Source: Epiperipatus broadwayi (Eukaryota; Onychophora; Udeonychophora; Euonychophora; Peripatidae). From it: a stretch of DNA of 64,000 nucleotides. The translations under genes were made by a program, and so were the position numbers. The notes under the pieces were generated by a model. It did not search any database, was not told the origin of the DNA, and worked only from the letters and a program-made list of their open reading frames with translations. The stretch spans positions 124,001 through 188,000 of the forward strand of contig JAQFVV010006847.1 in assembly GCA_028023455.1 (NCBI GenBank). Direction: 5' to 3'. This document shows positions 50,500-61,659 of this stretch, in pieces (positions within the stretch are counted from its first letter, which is position 1; every line of letters starts with the position of its first letter).

Positions 50500-51345
50500 A
50501 GGTAACTCTACATTTCCAAAGTTTTTTACAGTGGTTTCTAAAGAAGTATTTAGTGGATTAAAGTGGGAAGCTAAAAAATAAAAGTAAATTTAGATTTTGC
50601 AGATGATTTAGTTGTTTTTTGTAAATAATGTTTTACAGCTTCAGGGAATATTGCAAGAGTTATTACATAGAAGTAAGTAAGTAGTATTATAGATAAATAA
50701 TGATTAATGCAATGTTCAATGAATTATCTCAGAAAAGAGATTAAATATTGACAGTGATAAGTTAGACGAAATTAACAAATACAATATTATGGTTAGATTA
50801 TTACCACAGATGTAAGCACAATGGATAAAATTAATCATAGATTTAAGCATGGTTGGTGTGCTTTTGGTAAAAATTAATTAATATTTAAATAAAACAAGCC
50901 TATGGGTTTGAAAAGAAAAGTTTTAATAAATGTGTATTACCAATTCTGACTTACAGATTTGGAATGCTAAAAAGTGCAACACAGGGACTTCAGATCATTT
51001 AAAAAGTATGGGCACTTGCATTTTAGGAATAACAAGAAGAGATCACAAATTAAATAAATGGGTGAGAAACAAATGTGTTACTGACATCGTTAGAAAAAAT
51101 TAAGAGACTGAAGAAGAGTTGAGCAAAACATATTGCAAGAAGAGATGATAATAGACAGACAATTGAAATCCTAAACTGGATTCTAAGAGATTGTATAAGA
51201 TCTAGAAAAAGATGATATGTGTGACAAATGAATGAAATAGAAAATTATACTATTGTAATGTGGGGAAAAGAAATTAGATATAAGAAAACAAAGACTGAAC
51301 ATAGAGAGAGATTTATCCTGCAATAAAATCAATCAGGTCTGAAAA
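50500..51345 (+). pseudogene. RTE-like LINE fragment: RT second half and C-terminus
   Basis: Translated piecewise, KLFTVV.KEVF and a degenerate FADDLVVFANN box (about 50,590) belong to the RT palm. A long C-terminal segment follows that matches the other copies and RTE-type elements generally: ITRRDHKLNKWV, IKRL, AKHIARRDDNRQTIEILNWI and GKEIRYKKT. The C-terminus of this LINE group has no RNase H. Stops and frameshifts are present throughout. Confidence 0.6.
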
Positions 51346-53012
51346 TGATGATATAAATAATTTATGACTGAAAGATTGTAATATTTTATATTTGATATTT
51401 AATATGAATGCACAATTTTTGCATACATGATTTTTGTGAGCATTTTTATAGTATATACCTATAATTAGATTAACAATTCAATGCTAGTTTACTGAGTATT
51501 TAAACACTTTTCTATCCAATACATAAGATGTCTTTTGAAAAAATAAGAATGGATTGTGTTATCCTTTTTATCTCTAAATCATTTTGTAATGAAAGAGTAA
51601 AGATTGTCAATTGATTACATTCCTTCTTTTAAAGCTATATTTTAATTATTGACAGTGAAAAATTTCAATTTACAGCATGTAAATAATAGATGAACAAAGG
51701 ATAAGATGCTCTGTATTTACCTTCTAAAAGACTATCTTGTTCTTTGCATTGGAGTAATTAACATGCTCAATAATCCTTTATTAAGGTGTTAATCTAGTTA
51801 CTATAATATTAACTGCTAGAAAAAGTTTATATTTACTTATTTTGTTATTTCACCTGACATTGACAGGCTGTAAAGTGAAAAATTTTGCTAATGTGAATAG
51901 ATAAAACATAGTTATAAAAGAAGTAATGTGATTAATTTAAGATTTATACACTTTAAGTGCTTTAGACTGCCTATATAAAGAAATATGGATAAAAAATAAA
52001 ACAGTCCATTCTCTTCTTTTGAAAAGTCTTTATCTTATGCTTTGATTTGAGAGTATTTTATTGGCTCAATAAACCAGTGTTGAGTTGTTAATCTAATTAT
52101 AATGTTAATCACAAGAAAAAATTCATATATATATATATTGTACATATGATTTGTTTTTGTAATTTATAAATTAATTATTATTTTTGTAAAGTTTGATGAA
52201 AAAATATTAATGTTATTGTATTATTTTTGTAAAAAAATAACTAAGAAAATTACGAAAATGGATTACCCATTGATTGATTAAAATAGTCAATTAACGTATA
52301 ATATTATATTATTAGTTTTTAAATGATTTTTATTATTTAAGTTTGGAAAAAAAGCCATTAATCTGTATTTTCTAATGAAAACTGGTACTCTGATTAAAAT
52401 GTTAAAAGTAGCTATGTATACAAGAAGATGTGTCTTGTTTGATAAAATAAATACAATTATTAAAACTCTGAAATATACTGCACAATATCTAATATATCAA
52501 TATAAAATAAATAAGAATTAGCGCCACTTTAATGCAATGTTCGCCATCTTGAATTGCACTTAATGTTGGACCAAATAACACTGTTGATAAAATCAACAAC
52601 TATAATCTTATTTATAAAGTGGTATTCTAAGACAAGTCCAGCTATATTTATGAATCAAAATATGCATTGGACAAAAAAATTAATTAACATAAACTTTTAT
52701 ATAATAAATTGTGATATTTTATAGATAGATTTAATACTGCATTTGCTGAGCTTTGGTACTTTTAATGGACATTTTTGTTTTGCTATTGTTTTTATCTTAC
52801 ATGTTGAAAACAAATTAAAGGAAAAAATATTCATATTTTATAAATACTATGACAGAATGGGTTCGAACCCAGTCACAAATAATATTATTTAATCGATAAA
52901 CATATGTAGATATATATATAATATTTAATTTTTTTTTATTACATGGTGGTGGTTACAAATACACAAATGCGGGGGGAGGGAATCTCATTTTAAAATGATA
53001 TATATGTGTGTG
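51346..53012. other. AT-rich non-coding stretch
   Basis: No genes seen. A perfect 12-bp palindrome GGGTTCGAACCC at about 52,860 looks like a tRNA T-loop but has no tRNA around it. A short TA tract ending in TTGTAC lies at about 52,125-52,142, the same junction motif as beside the giant-LTR element. Confidence 0.4.
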
Positions 53013-53586
53013 TGACAAATGCATGTGTGATTGAATTAAGTAGTGAAAAGAGAGAAACAAGATTTTGTTTCATGCTTTAAAAACTAGAGTTGCAGAATGA
53101 GATTCCATTTTTTTTGTTATATTACAATAGAAGCTACGACACAAGTTTTCACATGTCTAACAGATCTGGTTAGTCCACATTGAAAATCGGAAATGAGATA
53201 AAAAAGAAGCTTCTAGAACAAATAGAGGAGGCTATAAAAAGCGAGCCACCCAGAATGCATTTTTATCTCTTTCCAGCAGAGCTACAACCATGAACATCAA
53301 CAAGGTTATAAATATCTACCTTATATAATGGCAATTTCAAAAGAAATGTCGGGGTAAGAGAAGGCCACCTCGGATTCAAACCCTAATTCCAATCTGCTGC
53401 AGATGCCTCAATAAAACCATGATGCCTCAAAACAACACATAATTCCAGAATGGAATCAGGATAAACCTCATCGGCCAATGGACATGAAGATCTCAAATCA
53501 TTGCCTTGAATTGCCTAATTTACCTGTGGAATGGAATTCTTTAATAAATGAATAAATCTGCCTCTAATACTTCCCGGGAAAAGTCA
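53013..53586 (+). mobile_element. Candidate solo LTR, about 574 bp
   Basis: It starts TGACAAATGC and ends GGGAAAAGTCA, giving TGAC...GTCA ends. It contains a clear TATA box (53,233-53,240, GCTATAAAAAGCG) and an AATAAA signal near 53,554-53,559, in the order expected of U3-R-U5. No target-site duplication was found and there is no second copy in the window, so this is tentative. Confidence 0.3.
53233..53240 (+). promoter_or_regulatory. TATA box candidate
   Basis: TATAAAAA in a locally GC-richer context. An ATG lies about 60 bp downstream but opens no long frame. It fits an LTR promoter, with no host gene identified. Confidence 0.4.
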
Positions 53587-56230
53587 GGTAAAGAACTTTA
53601 ATTAATGATTTTATTTTTCTTTGTAAAAAAAGAACTTACTATAATAAGTGGAGGTGATGTCTGAACTAATTAATAAGGTTTCCTTAAAGCCTCATTCCAT
53701 TGCAGACAAAATAAAGTAATCAGTGTCGGAAGTCATGTGATACAAACTTTTTCATAGTATCGACTTTTACTACTTGAGTTGCATATGAGAGATTTATTAT
53801 GGAAAGAATGACATATGTGTGTGATTTAAAAAAAATGACAGAGTAATAAATACATTTTTTTTATAATATTAAATTAATATACAAAGAAGTAGAGTGGAAT
53901 TAGTTACTAATTTATAGATCCATTTATCTAGATGTTATTGTTTTTTTATGTTTAAAAAAGAAAAAAAGAAATCTTAACCACATTCGTAGCTATTCCCGGT
54001 GGTGATGCCACCCGTGGCCATGAGACTGAGCTAGCTGATGGTCAAAACCTCTCTCACATTATGTAAATAGTATTCTTGTTGGTAATATATCCACTTCACG
54101 TAATTCTTATATTTGTATAGGATTGGCACTTGGTGTCCTTTGGACGACCATAAATATGCATTGGGGATATATTACAGTTGTGAGAATAAATCCATAAGTT
54201 TGGAATAATAATAATTTTGGTCAGAACCACTTAATTAAATAAAATACATAGGCACGTATATTGATACATCATATATACATATTCGGAAGAGTACACCTGT
54301 CTAGTGAGAGGCAATGGGTTTGTTATAATACGAAGATAATTTATTAAATAGAAAATATAATTATGTAATTATACATTAATTATGGTAAAATGGCCATTTA
54401 CATTATGTGATTTTAAAAGATTTGTTTTTATTTTTGTTTTTAAACTTTAATTGTTAAATTCTACTCAAGACACCATACATTGTATAAAATGGATATTGTA
54501 ATTATTTATTATATATTAAATAATGGACATTTTATTTCGATTTTATATATATATAAATGATTAGTATACAAAGATTTTTTAAAAATAAAACTAATTTATT
54601 ACACTTTTTTATTTTATTGTCTGTAGACTTTGATGAATTCCTTAAGAAATATGAAGGTATGTGACTTTTAAATAACATTAAATAATAGGATTTATGCATT
54701 GACCATAACACATGTAGAAGAGATATTTAAATTTCCCACTCCACCACCCATTCTTTAAACGTGTAAATGACGTCACTTCTTTTTAGGATTAATAAAAATA
54801 TGATGAAGTAAAAGTTTAATATAAATTCAAAATAGGTGTTACTCATGAAAAAATGAAATTTATATGATTATATTTAATTTAAAAACAGATATATTAATCT
54901 TTAATTGACATTTAAAGTTTTTTTTTTTTTTGAGATAGGAGTGATATGACAATTGCTAGTCCAATAAAGGATTAGTAATAATCAGAATCATTTATCATAA
55001 ATGGATAGAATTAATGTCAGGAGTGCATAAAAGTCAATATTTTTAAATCAAATTGTATTAACATACATATTTATAATGTAGGAAAATGTTGGATCAAAGA
55101 GAACTGGTTAGAAGACTAGAAAGATATATTTTATTTGAAAATACTACACATTTATTGAAATTTTATGAAACAGAATAGACTAAAAATAAAAGTATATAAA
55201 TTTTGTATTTTGATCATCATTAATTAACTATTTTATTACATATACACAATGTTGAAACCATGATCAGCATAAATAAAGTCAATTTTGAAACTATCTTTTC
55301 TTTATAAATGTCTGAATATTTATCTATAGAAGAGATAATAAACTAATTTTCAATTAAAGATTAAGATGAAGTTAAACATCAAACTTGATATTTTCATTAT
55401 ATAAAGATCATATTAAAAAAAACTATGAAGAAATTACAAGTTACATGATCAAATTACAAACATCTGTTTGAGAGTTGTTTTGTGCATCTTGCAATTTAAT
55501 TTATAATCAGGATAAATAAAATCGGTTTCTGAAATATTTCAATTTATATTAGACTAGAGAAAATTTCTTTCACTACTTAATATTTATTTCTCACTAAAAT
55601 TTTCAAACTCTACCCATAAGCAAGTACTGTGAGGAAATGAGGCATGACTTTAAGTAATAAAAATGAATAATTTATTAAAACAGTTCAATTAAAACTGGTT
55701 TGAGGTTATGTGCTTTCGCAATTAATATTGTAAGCGTTTTATTTTCTATGAAGAGAAAATGAAGTATGACATCACAATGATTGGTATGATTGCCATTTTA
55801 ATTTTAAAATTGCAAAAAAATTGAAAGGACTAGACATAAGGCAATACAATCATGCTCTGCAATTTGATTTTTTTAAATGATGTATGTTTTATTAATATCG
55901 AATAAAAAGTAGAGGTTTTGTTAAATTTTTTTAGTAATAAGTCCATTTAATTTTTTTTGTTCAATTGATTAGATTGTACATAGAAAACATGGTCTACATT
56001 TTTAATGGGGAAAATTTAATTCATACATGGATTCAACATGCATCGACGAATTTGCAGTTGCAAGGTTTTCATCCCGAAAACAAATATAAATAACATATGT
56101 ATTCCATTTCAATTTTTTTATTATTGGAATTATTATTATTTTAAAAATGGATTATTTCATAAAAGTATAAAGTCAAAAAACTACGGAGAGACTTTCTTTT
56201 CAAAATTTTTTATTGATATACAATATATAA
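53587..56230. other. AT-rich non-coding stretch
   Basis: A small GC-rich patch with CCCGGTGGTGATGCCACCC lies at about 53,994-54,015. No gene or repeat family is recognised. Confidence 0.4.
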
Positions 56231-56250
56231 CTTCACAAATAAATATAAAT

Positions 56251-56310
56251 ATCCGACGTTTCGTCCATTTTTTTTAAAATTAATGATATGGACTTTATCA
56301 AGGTTCTATA
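56251..56310 (-). ncRNA. Hammerhead-ribozyme-like motif in the 3' region of PLE-4
   Basis: Minus strand, in order: stem I strand AACC, core TTGATAAA, perfect 6-bp stem GTCCAT/ATGGAC enclosing an A/T-rich loop, GAAAC, then GTC and GGAT. The GUC would be the cleavage triplet, stem III is the minimal AC/GU type known from PLEs, and GG pairs with CC in stem I. The core differs from CUGAUGA: C3 is U, the catalytic G8 position is A, and there may be an extra A. The fold is convincing but self-cleavage is doubtful. Confidence 0.55.
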
Positions 56311-56540
56311 AAACAGAGAAAAAATATATACAATAAATAAGAAAACAAGACAATAAAATAAAATAAAATAAAATAAATAAATAAAAATAAAATAATAATA
56401 ATAACAAAATAAAATACCTATAAACCAAAAAATGGAAAATTGTATATCACAACATTTCCTTATATAGTGAGAAATTTTTATACCAAAAGGAAAAAAATAT
56501 CTATACAAAAACAGTCAATTTTTCTGCACAAATATATAAG

Positions 56541-57515
56541 CTATTTTAACATTTTATTTAAAACAGGATTTAAATGTTCTATATAAATACTCTCTTTGTT
56601 AAATCTTTCATAGTAATTACCAATACATTCCAAAGGTCGGATTTCATAGTCTTTATGTCCTGTTTCCAATTTATGACAAAAGATAGCAGATTTCTTATCA
56701 ATTATATGCTGATGTAGTCTGGTTTTTAATTTATTTTTGCTTGTTCCAATATAGAATACATTGTTTTTGCAGTTCAAACATTTAATTAAATACACTGAGT
56801 TCATAGCTTCAAGCATATTAAATTCTTTATGATTAATCAAAGATCTTAAAGTTCTCTTTTTTTTGTATACAGGTTTTATATTTATACAGTATTTTTTATT
56901 AATTTTATTTAACAATTCATTTAATTTCAAAAATACAAATTTAGATAACTTAAAACCAATATAAATATTATTATCTATAAAAATCTTATTTTTGTATTTA
57001 CTGTTACCATTATGTTCTTTTACTGTTTCATTATTTATATCTTTATTCTTATAAACATTCATATAAATATTATTTTTAATTTTATTCAAATTTTTTGTAG
57101 AAAACAAATAATTTACAATTCTATATGGATACTCATTTATTATACACTCTCTTTTTATATAATTTAATTCTCTATCCAAACTATATTCATTTGAACATAA
57201 TTTAAATGCTCTCATTATTCTATTGTTTATGATATTAATTTTGCATTTAAAATCAATATCGGAATTCCAGTTTGTTAAAATTCCAGTATACATTTTTTTT
57301 CTATAAACTTCAGTTTCTATTCTAATTCTATTATTTTTATAAAATTTATAAATCTTTACATCCATATATTCAATACTATTATTATTTTCTTTATCTAAAG
57401 TAAACCCAATATTATCTATTCTATTATTAATAAAATTCCAAAATTTAATTGATTTATTCAAATTCACCTTTTCCCTCCATTCTAATATGCTGTTCCCATG
57501 AACAAATCTCTGCAT
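56541..57515 (-). CDS. PLE-4 C-terminal RT thumb plus GIY-YIG endonuclease (open, truncated)
   Basis: 324 codons without a stop. Residues about 45-130 are the PLE thumb: IEYMDVKIYKF, then ETEVYRKKMYTGILTNWNS, and an E-L-N-Y-I...YP segment. Residues 241-320 are the GIY-YIG domain: VYLIKC..C as the first strand, FYIGTSKNKLKTRLHQH with Y-I-G at 255-257 and the catalytic-type Arg in the following helix, LETGHKDYEIRPLE, and ESIYIEHLNPVLN with the metal-binding Glu and the Asn. All nuclease signature residues seem present. The polymerase palm is missing, so this alone cannot retrotranspose. The protein is Lys/Asn/Ile-rich like its AT-rich surroundings. Confidence 0.8.
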   Translation of the reverse strand: MQRFVHGNSILEWREKVNLNKSIKFWNFINNRIDNIGFTLDKENNNSIEYMDVKIYKFYKNNRIRIETEVYRKKMYTGILTNWNSDIDFKCKINIINNRIMRAFKLCSNEYSLDRELNYIKRECIINEYPYRIVNYLFSTKNLNKIKNNIYMNVYKNKDINNETVKEHNGNSKYKNKIFIDNNIYIGFKLSKFVFLKLNELLNKINKKYCINIKPVYKKKRTLRSLINHKEFNMLEAMNSVYLIKCLNCKNNVFYIGTSKNKLKTRLHQHIIDKKSAIFCHKLETGHKDYEIRPLECIGNYYERFNKESIYIEHLNPVLNKMLK

Positions 57516-57520
57516 CCCAT

Positions 57521-57874
57521 ACCAATGAACTTTATGTATTTTTCCAGTGAAAATGAAATGCTAATTTTCAAATAATAATGCTACCCTAGATCTAGTGAAA
57601 CAATACCAATGAATCCTAGTGAAATCGCTCTTTTAAATAAGCAAGGTAAAAGAACTTTGACGGCTTGCAATTCTTAAATCCTGCCTTCTCTGTAATATTT
57701 ATATTTTAATCACCTATTTTAAATGTCTTCAAAATATGTATTCGTATAACTCTATATAACTAATCTATATTAAGCCTCTTATAAAATGTTTTTTTTTTTC
57801 TTTTATTTCCAAGTGGCAAATAATTTTCATTAAGATTTATGTATTTATATTTTAAAATAAATGCCAATAGTATT
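57521..57874. other. Non-coding sequence
   Basis: Nothing recognised. Confidence 0.4.
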
Positions 57875-57992
57875 CTAAAATCGCAAGCATATAATTCATT
57901 TTCGTTTCCCCACCCATTATTTACTGGGTAAATAATTTATAATTTGATCAAAACAAGTCTTATTCGACTTGCCCAGGTGCTCGCGATTTTAG
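57875..57992. repeat. Small foldback sequence
   Basis: The arms CTAAAATCGCAAGCA (57,875-57,889) and TGCTCGCGATTTTAG (57,978-57,992) pair at 14 of 15 positions. Inside are two smaller palindromes, TTATTTACTGGGTAAATAA and AAGTCTTATTCGACTT. It is possibly a MITE end-pair or a structured element. Confidence 0.6.
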
Positions 57993-58452
57993 ATAAATAA
58001 ACTAATTATATTTTTATGTTTGCTGTAGAAAAACAGATTGACATCTGTTTCTTTCACATTTTCCATCATAAATAATGTGCTATCTTTTATTCTTAAATTA
58101 TATTATATATGTAAAACCCATCTTAGCTATTACCACCACCCACTTATTTTGTAATAATTTATATATTTTCACAAGAGCATGGATTAATCAAAATTGAGAT
58201 TTATTAAATGTATGGGAAGTAAAGAATAATATTAAGTAACATAATGTAAGGGGAAGGGGGATCTTAAGAGCTTAGTTTTATATTTAAGTATAATTATTAT
58301 CCATGTTTGCTTAATGAAGCTATATCATTACGTTGAATATTTCATAATTTGTGGGCAATAAATATGTTAGATAATCTTTAACCTTTAGAGTTTTGTTTAT
58401 ATTATATTATTAAGTGTTACATGCATAAAGGCCATTTCATATATATATATAT
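57993..58452. other. AT-rich non-coding sequence
   Basis: No feature seen. It ends in a short TA tract. Confidence 0.4.
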
Positions 58453-59649
58453 TTGTGCTTCTTTCTCACATGGAGGTATTCATGCAGTCGATCCCCATCG
58501 TCATTCTCAATGTCCTTAAACTAGGCTGTAAAACCACCCTGGGGACATACTTGGTCATATGTCCATACTTTATATGGGAAGCAATCTGGGAAACCAGCCC
58601 AATAAAGTCATTGCCGACCACTCTTTGTCATCCATGATTCGCCTGTACATCATTCCAGGGAATCTTGGACTCTTTCATTCGTCAAACCGAACCTGCCTAT
58701 GTTTGCAGAGGAAATCAGTCCACTTCATCCTTAAATTTCACGAAGCACACTCCAGGATCCATAATTGGACCAACCCAATCAGCTGCCATACACACACTGC
58801 CTTTCAGTGTCTTATTAGTCACCCAGAAATAGTCATAAGCCGTAATGAGATGATTTCTTTAAAGAGACATATTTCCTTTAGTTTAATATATGTATTAATG
58901 CGATAGATTTAGTATCGCTTATATAATTATTCATTATCCACCCCAGGCATTAATTATCTATAACTCCAATCAATAATAATATTGAATGTAACCAAATATA
59001 ATATCTGCTTGTAAAATTATTATCATTTTAAATTAAATAAATGCTCTTTTCATCTCTGGGGGTGTAATAGTATCCTAGTAATATATTCCAATAGTGCTAA
59101 TTTATTAAATTATATATATATTATTGGCATAGCCGCAGATCTTATGTTATTATTAAATATGATTCAAACACATATATATAATACCCATGAGGCTAATGTC
59201 AGCTAAATAACCTGACATAATTTTGTTATTAATAAATCTTAAATATATATATCAAACTCGAACCATTGCTTTCTTTTAGTTAAGTTAATATATTAAGTTA
59301 TTACTTAAGCTCAAATATGACTAGATGATCTCCGCTCAATACATAATTAATATGCTAGGTCATGAGCCTTCATTGCTCATAAAATATAGCTAGTTATTAA
59401 GTTATTCTATCATATAAGTTTAGCCTAGAGTCTTTTTGTGTCTCCGATGACTGATGCCAGCGGGTGAAAAGTAAATTAATTGATGTCATCGGGATTGTTG
59501 CTCATAATGTTATAGATCTGGGAAAAAAGCAAATAGGGCAGAATTCATGAGTGTTCCTGACCTGTGTATGTTGTGCATGATTGGATTCGAGGTACTTTTG
59601 CCTAGATGCTAGATCTTGTTATGTGAACGTACAAATCCGACTGGCACAA
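58453..59649 (+). mobile_element. Candidate solo LTR, about 1.2 kb
   Basis: It starts TGTGCTTCTTTC after a TA tract and ends GACTGGCACA, giving TGTGC...GCACA inverted ends. Its last 220 bp match the reverse complement of 32,009-32,240, which also begins beside a TA tract, so this end is a repeated terminus. The first 400 bp are markedly GC-rich. The two overlapping frames there (60 and 115 codons) show no motif I know. No internal retroviral genes are attached. Confidence 0.45.
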
Positions 59650-59654
59650 TATAA

Positions 59655-59885
59655 TAAAATGTATGGATTGCTATAAAGGTAATATAAATATGACTTATAT
59701 AGGAACAACTAAGAATAAATTAAGAACTAGATTAAGGCAGCATTTATATGATAGAAAATCTGCTATATATATTAAAAAGTAATTTAAACATGAAAATTTT
59801 AATATAAAGCCATTGGAATGTGTTAAAAAATTTAAAAAAAAAGATTGATCAATATAAACCAGTATTAAATAGATAGTTAATAAAT
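59655..59885 (+). pseudogene. GIY-YIG fragment of a PLE-4 relative
   Basis: The translation reads TYIGTTKNKLRTRLRQHLYDRKSA and then, past a stop, NIKPLECV and QYKPVLN. These correspond to FYIGTSKNKLKTRLHQH, IRPLECI and HLNPVLN of the PLE-4 at 56.5-57.5 kb. Only the end of the nuclease is present. It directly follows the solo-LTR candidate. Confidence 0.7.
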
Positions 59886-60597
59886 AAAGATGAAAAAATA
59901 AGATAATATAGAAATGAAAGGTGTTAAAAGGAATGTCAATGGGTAAAGATATAGAGAATAGATAATAAAATTAGATGGGAAGAATATAAAATTATATAGG
60001 TATTTTAAAATAAATAGTTAAATATAAGGAAGAGATAAATAATTATATTTCTAAATATAATAATTTTGTGGTTTTATTTAAATATTATATATTTATGATG
60101 TATTGTTATTTTAGATACTTTAGTATTATTTAACCAATGATGTTTTACACTTACCGCTTTTGTTTCTGGTCGACATTGTTGATGATAACATGACAATGTT
60201 GTCATGGCAATCAAGACACTGGCATGATTAATCCATGGGAGAGTCAATTTTTTTATTTTTTTGACACAGGAGATTTAAAAATCAGAGAGAGCTTTGGGAA
60301 ATTTTGTCATTTGTCTGTCTTTTGTGATTTTGCTATCAGTCCACCACAGTGAATGCTATTTGTAAGTAATTTTAATTTTTGTTTCTAATAAATAATGTCA
60401 TTTCGATATATATTATTTTGTAAATTCTTCTGCAATTATAAAAAGTACAATTAATTAATTTTATTTTTAATTTTTCAATTATACAGAAATTTTGTTTTAT
60501 AAATTCATCTGCAATTATAAAAATTACAGCAAGAGAGTATTACAATGTTTGGCATTGTTGGTGGTTTTGTAAATCATAATGTAGGTTTCTTGAGACT
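59886..60597. other. AT-rich non-coding sequence
   Basis: No feature recognised. Confidence 0.4.
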
Positions 60598-60772
60598 AGA
60601 GCATGTATTGGCTGTGCCTTCGTCCCTTCAAATTGATTGGAGCCCCCCCACCAATTCCAGCATTACCACTATATTTTATAATTGAATATAATATACATTT
60701 TTTTCAGAGTAGAGCATGTATTGGCCATCCTTCAGACCAGCAAAATTATCAAAGACTCCCCCCCTATTCCAG
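60598..60772. repeat. Two-copy direct repeat, period 113 bp
   Basis: AGAGCATGTATTGGC opens both copies (60,598 and 60,711) and each ends with a C7 run and ATTCCAG (60,660 and 60,772). The middle parts have diverged. Confidence 0.6.
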
Positions 60773-61231
60773 AGCTATGCGCTGGCTTTTCTAATTTTCA
60801 GTCAAAAAATGAAACACATTTTCAAACTGTTTGTTTTATATATTTTTAACATAAAAGGTGAATTAAATACCATCGGAAATGTTGTAAATATAAGATAATT
60901 TTTCATGAAAGTACATTTTTTTGATTTTTTTTTGTTATAAAAATTCATAATATAAAGTAAATTTTAAGCTATTATCCAGGTTGCCATCAATAATGCCACA
61001 TTCACATTAAATCAGGAAAAGTGTTCTTTATTTGTCTATTTATTTTAAATTTACAAAAAAGATTTTGTACATATTTTTGCAATTATAAAATTTACACTTA
61101 ATTACATTCAATTTCTAAATTATCAAACTTACACATAATTACTTTTAAATTCTAAGTTATTTTGATGCATACATGTATATATTTTTAGGACCAACAAACA
61201 TGGTGGTGCTCATTATCTACCTGATGGTCAT
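60773..61231. other. AT-rich non-coding sequence
   Basis: No feature recognised. Confidence 0.4.
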
Positions 61232-61438
61232 CTTTAGTATTTTCCAACCAATGACATATCACCTGAAGCTATATCAGTCTGATCTTGTGATCTTTAACGT
61301 GCTGGGTCCACATGTTCTGCAGACAAATTTTAGCAATTGCATTTGTCTGCAAATTTCTTGAAGATGTTATCTTCAAGATTGGAAGGTCAGACTGATATGG
61401 CTTTATTGTAATATGTCATTGGTTGGAAAATACTAAAG
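61232..61438. mobile_element. Foldback/MITE-like element, about 207 bp
   Basis: The arms at 61,232-61,286 and 61,385-61,438 are inverted repeats (CTTTAGTATTTTCCAACCAA at the left edge and its complement at the right). The centre holds two further hairpins: TGCAGACAAA/TTTGTCTGCA and CTTGAAGAT/ATCTTCAAG. There is no coding capacity. Confidence 0.7.
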
Positions 61439-61659
61439 AACCGTATTTTATTATTTTGTTGTTATATTTGCGCTTATTTTGTTTTATTTTATTTTGTTTA
61501 GGGAAACTTGATAATGACTATGGAATACAGTTGAAAGATTGTTATGATGGAAAAAGTAAAATTAGAGTAAAATGTTGAATAAACAAGTTTTAAAAAGAAA
61601 AAGGAAGATTGTATATATATTTTATATATTGCTATAAATCCAGAATATTGTTATATTTT
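61439..61659. other. Non-coding sequence
   Basis: No feature recognised. Confidence 0.35.

Larger units (their letters stand above)
56231..57520 (-). mobile_element. PLE-4, 5'-truncated
   Basis: It includes the open C-terminal frame 56,541-57,515 and a 3' region with a hammerhead-like motif. The RT catalytic palm is absent: the protein begins just after the place where YVDD should be. The borders are approximate. Confidence 0.75.

Noticed and set aside
52855-52875. GGGTTCGAACCC palindrome resembling a tRNA T-loop
   Set aside because: No tRNA can be folded around it. A palindrome of this sequence is not enough.
58559-58906. 115-codon frame as a host exon
   Set aside because: No motif, no splice context that I trust, and it lies in a region bounded by LTR-like ends. 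Left undecided within the solo-LTR candidate.
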